Shown here: in pieces, positions 61,342 through 64,000 of the stretch | Layout of the letters: every line of letters starts with the position of its first letter | Numbering within the stretch: position 1 is the first letter of the stretch | NCBI RefSeq assembly: GCF_018139145.2 | Contig: NC_059480.1 | Coordinates: forward strand, 16,554,428 to 16,618,427 | Length of the DNA: 64,000 bases | Reading direction: 5' to 3' | From: Gymnogyps californianus | Taxonomy: Eukaryota > Chordata > Aves > Accipitriformes > Cathartidae | Made by a program: the position numbers and the translations under genes | The notes under the pieces: model-generated | What the model was told of the DNA's origin: nothing | Database searches by the model: none | What the model saw: only the letters and a program-made list of their open reading frames with translations

Positions 61342-62460
61342 TCCTCCCCCTGCACCCTTTTCGAGTTTTGTCTCCTGCCGTTATCCTTCAGAGCAAACAG
61401 CTCTTTGTTCCGGGGGGTTACAAGTTTGTTCTTCCAGTTGGTCTCCTACACCAGCATGCCAGTCTGGCAGGGCAGAAGGATGGAGGGACACCCAAACCTT
61501 TAAACCATTTTATGCCAATTTGCAAGAAAGCGACAAGGAAGATTGTTACAAAATCTTTGCCAGATGGGAAAGCTCTTCACCAAGAACTCTAGTAAATCTC
61601 TAGCCATGTGGAAAAAAACTTCCCTTATGTGAAACTGTTGTAAACCAGACTCCATAATTTGATCACTTGCCCAAAGAGAGGGTGTTGAGCCCTGTTTCTG
61701 ATCCTGGACACAGCAGTATAAACAAGGCACAATTTGATCAAAGCCACTAGAGCAGCAGAGGGGAAAGCCCAGCGTGACCGTGAGGAACATCTGGCTTGAT
61801 GCAATAACAAAATCTGGACCAAATGGGTTTCAAGCATCTCCCATTTGCAGCTATTTTAGTTTATGAAAAGGTAGCCAACATCTATAGAGATATTCCTGAA
61901 ATGTTTGAAATAACTAAGGCCACAAGCCCTTGTGAGAGACCTTACTGAGCACAGTGCTGTACACAGACTTTGGAGTACTTGAGCCCAGAACAGCTTACAG
62001 TAAAGCATCTGATGGGATTCGGGATTTGCCCATTCCCTCTCACTCAGCAACAGCTGATTTCAGCCAAATTAACTATATTAATATGAAAAACTTCTTGCTG
62101 ACAGGTGTTCAACACTGAGATTATTTAAAATGCCAACTAGGATTTTTTTTCATGTGTCAGTAGGCTGCATTGCCAAACGTCTCGTCACAAGAATGCCTTA
62201 AAATTCATGCAAAAAAACGAGTAACATTTTTGGCAGGGCAGGGCTTTGCAGCATTGGAAGCGAGAAAACTTGGAGGAAGCGAGACAAACACACAGCTGGG
62301 AGCTCAAAAAGCTTCACCAGCCGCTCACTGTGCCCATCCCAGATGATTTATTTGCAGAATTCCCAGCAGCGGGAGGCTGTCGGGACAAGAGGGGCTAGGG
62401 GTGGAGAACCCAGCGAAAAATGGCTCCAAGCAACAGCCTCGTAGAGGGACCAAAAAAGCA
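61342..62460. other. Intergenic, possible retroviral remnant at the left end
   Basis: The first roughly 150 bp adjoin the probable LTR and could be leftover internal retroviral sequence, but no protein domain can be read. The remainder is A/T-rich and unremarkable up to the start of the P3H2 CpG-rich region. Confidence 0.4.
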
Positions 62461-62561
62461 CCCTGCGAATAACGACGCCGGCCGCGGGGATGTGGGGAAG
62501 GAGGAGGATGTGTGGGGCACGGAAGGGAAAAGAGGGAGCAAAGGCTGCTGCTGCTGCTGCT

Positions 62562-62571
62562 GCCGCCATTT
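62562..62571 (-). promoter_or_regulatory. YY1-like site (AAATGGCGGC)
   Basis: The minus strand reads AAATGGCGGC, matching the YY1 consensus with its AAnATGGCGGC core. YY1 sites in vertebrate promoters commonly sit close to the transcription start. It overlaps the left end of the 28-bp palindrome. Confidence 0.45.
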
Positions 62572-62595
62572 AAATCACCCCGGGGCGATTTAAAT
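62568..62595. repeat. 28-bp imperfect palindrome in the P3H2 upstream region
   Basis: Two arms without spacer: left arm ATTTAAATCACCCC (62568-62581), right arm GGGGCGATTTAAAT (62582-62595). 13 of 14 positions pair; the single mismatch is at left-arm position 10. Each end carries an ATTTAAAT, itself palindromic. Confidence 0.9.
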
Positions 62596-62777
62596 TTCAC
62601 GACGTCATTTCGAAATCCCTGCAGCCACGGGGCGAGCCGCGGAGCGGGGATGCTCCGAGCGGCGCCCGGCCGGTGCTTGCGCCCCCTCCACGCCACCACT
62701 TCGCTGCGGGGGGGGCCGGGCCCGGGGCCGGGGCCGGGCCGGCGGCGCGGGCGGGGCGGGCCGGCGGCGCGGGGCCC

Positions 62778-62783
62778 TTTAAG
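62778..62783 (+). promoter_or_regulatory. TATA-like TTTAAG upstream of P3H2
   Basis: CCCTTTAAGAG is the only A/T-rich motif in a long G+C-rich run, similar in setting to the CTTTAAAAG of CLDN1. If used, transcription would begin near 62805-62815, downstream of the problematic ATG at 62650. Weak evidence. Confidence 0.3.
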
Positions 62784-62825
62784 AGGTGCCGGCGGCGCGG
62801 GAGGGCGGCACAGAGCCGGGTGTGC

Positions 62826-62858
62826 ATGGAGACGCGCCGCGGCCCCGCCACTGCCTAG
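62826..62858 (+). CDS. Possible upstream ORF (10 codons) in the P3H2 leader
   Basis: ATG at 62826, ten codons, TAG at 62856-62858. It is the last ATG before the P3H2 start at 63369: the 510 nt between contain none. If the mRNA begins upstream of it, this short ORF would be translated first and could dampen P3H2 initiation. That it lies in the transcript is inference. Confidence 0.3.
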   Translation: METRRGPATA

Positions 62859-62879
62859 GGCAGAGCCGCAGCGGGGACC

Positions 62880-63360
62880 CTCGTACGGCCCCCGGACCCC
62901 GCTCCACCGAGATCCGTTGCACGGTGCCCGGCTCCCATTGCACGGATCCCCGGGCTCTGCCGCCCCGCGCCCCGCTGCACGGACCCCCGGATCCCACTAC
63001 ACCGAGATCCATTGTACGGTGCCCGGCTCCCGTTGCACAGACTCCCGGACCCTGTCGCGCCGAGGTCCATTGCGCGGTGCCCGGCTCCCGTTGCACGGAC
63101 TCCCGGACCCTATCGCACCGAGATCCATTGAACGGTCATTGAACGGTACCCGGCTCCCGTTGCACGGACCCCCGGACCCCACGGCGGCGGACTCCACTGA
63201 GCGGACCCCCGGACCCTACCGCACCGCCCCCTATTGCAGCCCGCCTCCGGGCCCTATCGCACCGAGCACCGCTACACGGTGCCCGGACCCCCATTGCACC
63301 GGACCCCCCCCCCCTCCCCATTGCGCGGACCCCCGGGCCCCATCGCACGGACCGCCGGTG
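62880..63360 (+). repeat. GC-rich minisatellite, period about 58 bp, next to the P3H2 start
   Basis: Recurring unit with landmarks CGCACCGAGATCCATTG, then ACGGTGCCCGGCTCCC, then GTTGCACGGAC, then CCCGGACCC. The ACGGTGCCCG landmark (with variants) is at 62921, 63016, 63074, 63132 (cut short), 63143 and 63275. The steps 63016-63074 and 63074-63132 are exactly 58 bp. An 11-bp duplication (TCATTGAACGG type) at 63132-63143 shifts the following unit. Outer units are more decayed. No ATG occurs within the array. It lies in the probable 5' UTR or proximal promoter. Confidence 0.85.
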
Positions 63361-63368
63361 CGGCGGGC

Positions 63369-63833
63369 ATGGCATCCGGGAGCCGGCGCTGGGGGGCCCT
63401 GCCGCTGCCGCTGCTGCTGCCGCTGCTGCTGCCGCCGGCGGCGTGCCGGGCGGGCGGCGGGTGTGCGGGGGAAGGCGGCCCGCTGGAGCCCTTCGACGCG
63501 CTGTACGCCAGCGGCGTGGAGGCGTACTACGGCGGCGACTTCGCGGGCGCGGCGCGGTGCCTGGAGCGGGCGCTGCGCAGCCGGCGGGAGCTGCGGGACG
63601 CGCGGTTGCGGTGCCGGCGGCGCTGCCGCGGGCAGGTGCGGTTAGCGGCGCCGGGTCCGGGCCCCGGCGGCGACCTGCCCTTCTTCGGCTCGGTGCTGCG
63701 GCGCGCCGGCTGCGTGCGGCGCTGCGAGGAACCGCGCCTGGGAGCCGCCTCCCGCCACCGCGCCGCCGAGGAGGTGCGCGCCGACTTCCAGCGCAGGGTG
63801 CCCTACAGCTACCTGCAGCGCGCCTACATCCAG
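63369..63833 (+). CDS. P3H2: Prolyl 3-hydroxylase 2, coding exon 1 (partial gene)
   Basis: P3H2 (LEPREL1) is an ER 2-oxoglutarate/Fe(II) dioxygenase that 3-hydroxylates proline in collagen chains, notably basement-membrane collagen IV. This exon gives residues 1-155 of a protein of about 700. Seen: a hydrophobic leader (about 1-27, leucine/proline-rich); an N-terminal block with P41-F42-D43, L45-Y46-A47-S48-G49 and Y53-Y54 that matches the leprecan family; two of the family's CXXXC motifs, C82-C86 and C115-C119; and a closing stretch D139-F140-Q141-R142-R143-V144-P145-Y146 and Y148-L149-Q150 close to human P3H2. TPR-like helices begin here; the catalytic domain is in exons beyond the window. 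The donor is CAG|GTAGGC at 63834, phase 0. The ATG is in strong context and is the first ATG in frame with the leader. The codon use is extremely GC-rich. P3H1 and P3H3 are the alternatives, but sequence and neighbour favour P3H2. Confidence 0.9.
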
Positions 63834-64000
63834 GTAGGCACCGCCCGCCCCCCCCCGGGCAGGGCTGTCCCCCACCCCGTCCCTCCTAACCTCCCCCCTC
63901 CAAAAGGTTGTCCTCTCTTCCATCCTCCCAAAACATCCCAGGTGTGGTCCCCCCCTTCCACCTCTCTCAAGCCGCCCAGGTAGGGTCCCCCCCTCCATTC
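63834..64000 (+). other. P3H2: Start of P3H2 intron 1
   Basis: Begins GTAGGC and is C-rich. The frame stays open past the donor to 63983 but loses family similarity immediately, which supports the splice site. The intron continues beyond the window. Confidence 0.85.

Larger units (their letters stand above)
62460..63368 (+). promoter_or_regulatory. P3H2: CpG-rich promoter and 5' region of P3H2
   Basis: Abrupt change at about 62460 from A/T-rich DNA to very G+C- and CpG-rich DNA continuing past exon 1. Contains a (CTG)n stretch at 62545-62562, a YY1-type site, a 28-bp palindrome, a CRE-like GACGTCAT at 62602-62609, G runs at about 62708-62760 and a TTTAAG box at 62778, then a tandem array up to the start codon. 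The transcription start cannot be fixed; upstream ATGs suggest it is downstream of 62650. Confidence 0.7.

Noticed and set aside
1..64000. CRISPR arrays, bacterial operons, tRNA or rRNA genes
   Set aside because: Intron-containing vertebrate genes, CpG islands and LTRs identify vertebrate nuclear DNA. No direct-repeat/spacer array or RNA gene was seen.

Overview
This is vertebrate nuclear DNA, almost certainly from a bird. It holds one complete multi-exon gene and the first exon of a second, separated by about 44 kb of non-coding sequence. The complete gene is claudin-1 (CLDN1, + strand): four coding exons at 8214-8436, 16201-16365, 16863-16947 and 17452-17614. They total 636 nt (211 codons plus stop), have GT-AG introns, and carry the claudin W-GLW-C-C signature and a C-terminal -YV. 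At the right edge is the first coding exon of prolyl 3-hydroxylase 2 (P3H2/LEPREL1, + strand, 63369-63833); the rest of that gene lies beyond the window. Adjacent same-strand CLDN1 and P3H2 match the amniote order known from human 3q28.

The bird assignment is inference. It rests on the CLDN1 sequence, the short introns, the GC-rich promoters and two solo-LTR-type elements (30896-31302 and 58436-59017) of an endogenous retrovirus family I recognise from neognath birds. A third probable LTR lies on the minus strand at about 60621-61341. By eye I found no convincing full CR1 3' end. A few diverged MIR-like or L3-like relics are present.

Layout: 1-7400 is upstream flank with no gene recognised. 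From 7400 to 9060 is the CLDN1 CpG-rich promoter, exon 1 and start of intron 1. The CLDN1 introns and last three exons run to 17614, followed by a 3' UTR with an AATAAA at 19486. From about 19510 to 62460 is intergenic DNA with LTRs, simple repeats, old SINE/LINE relics and a polypurine stretch. From 62460 to the end is the P3H2 CpG-rich 5' region, which holds a YY1-like site overlapping a 28-bp imperfect palindrome, a GC-rich minisatellite of about 58-bp period, and exon 1.

The two genes do not form a pathway. CLDN1 makes a tight-junction strand protein; P3H2 makes an ER collagen prolyl 3-hydroxylase. I found no novel multi-gene system. The most unusual features are the tandem array just upstream of the P3H2 start, the palindrome above it, a duplicated 22-bp hairpin sequence bracketing the CLDN1 promoter and exon 1, and a degenerate GC-rich repeat in the start of CLDN1 intron 1.
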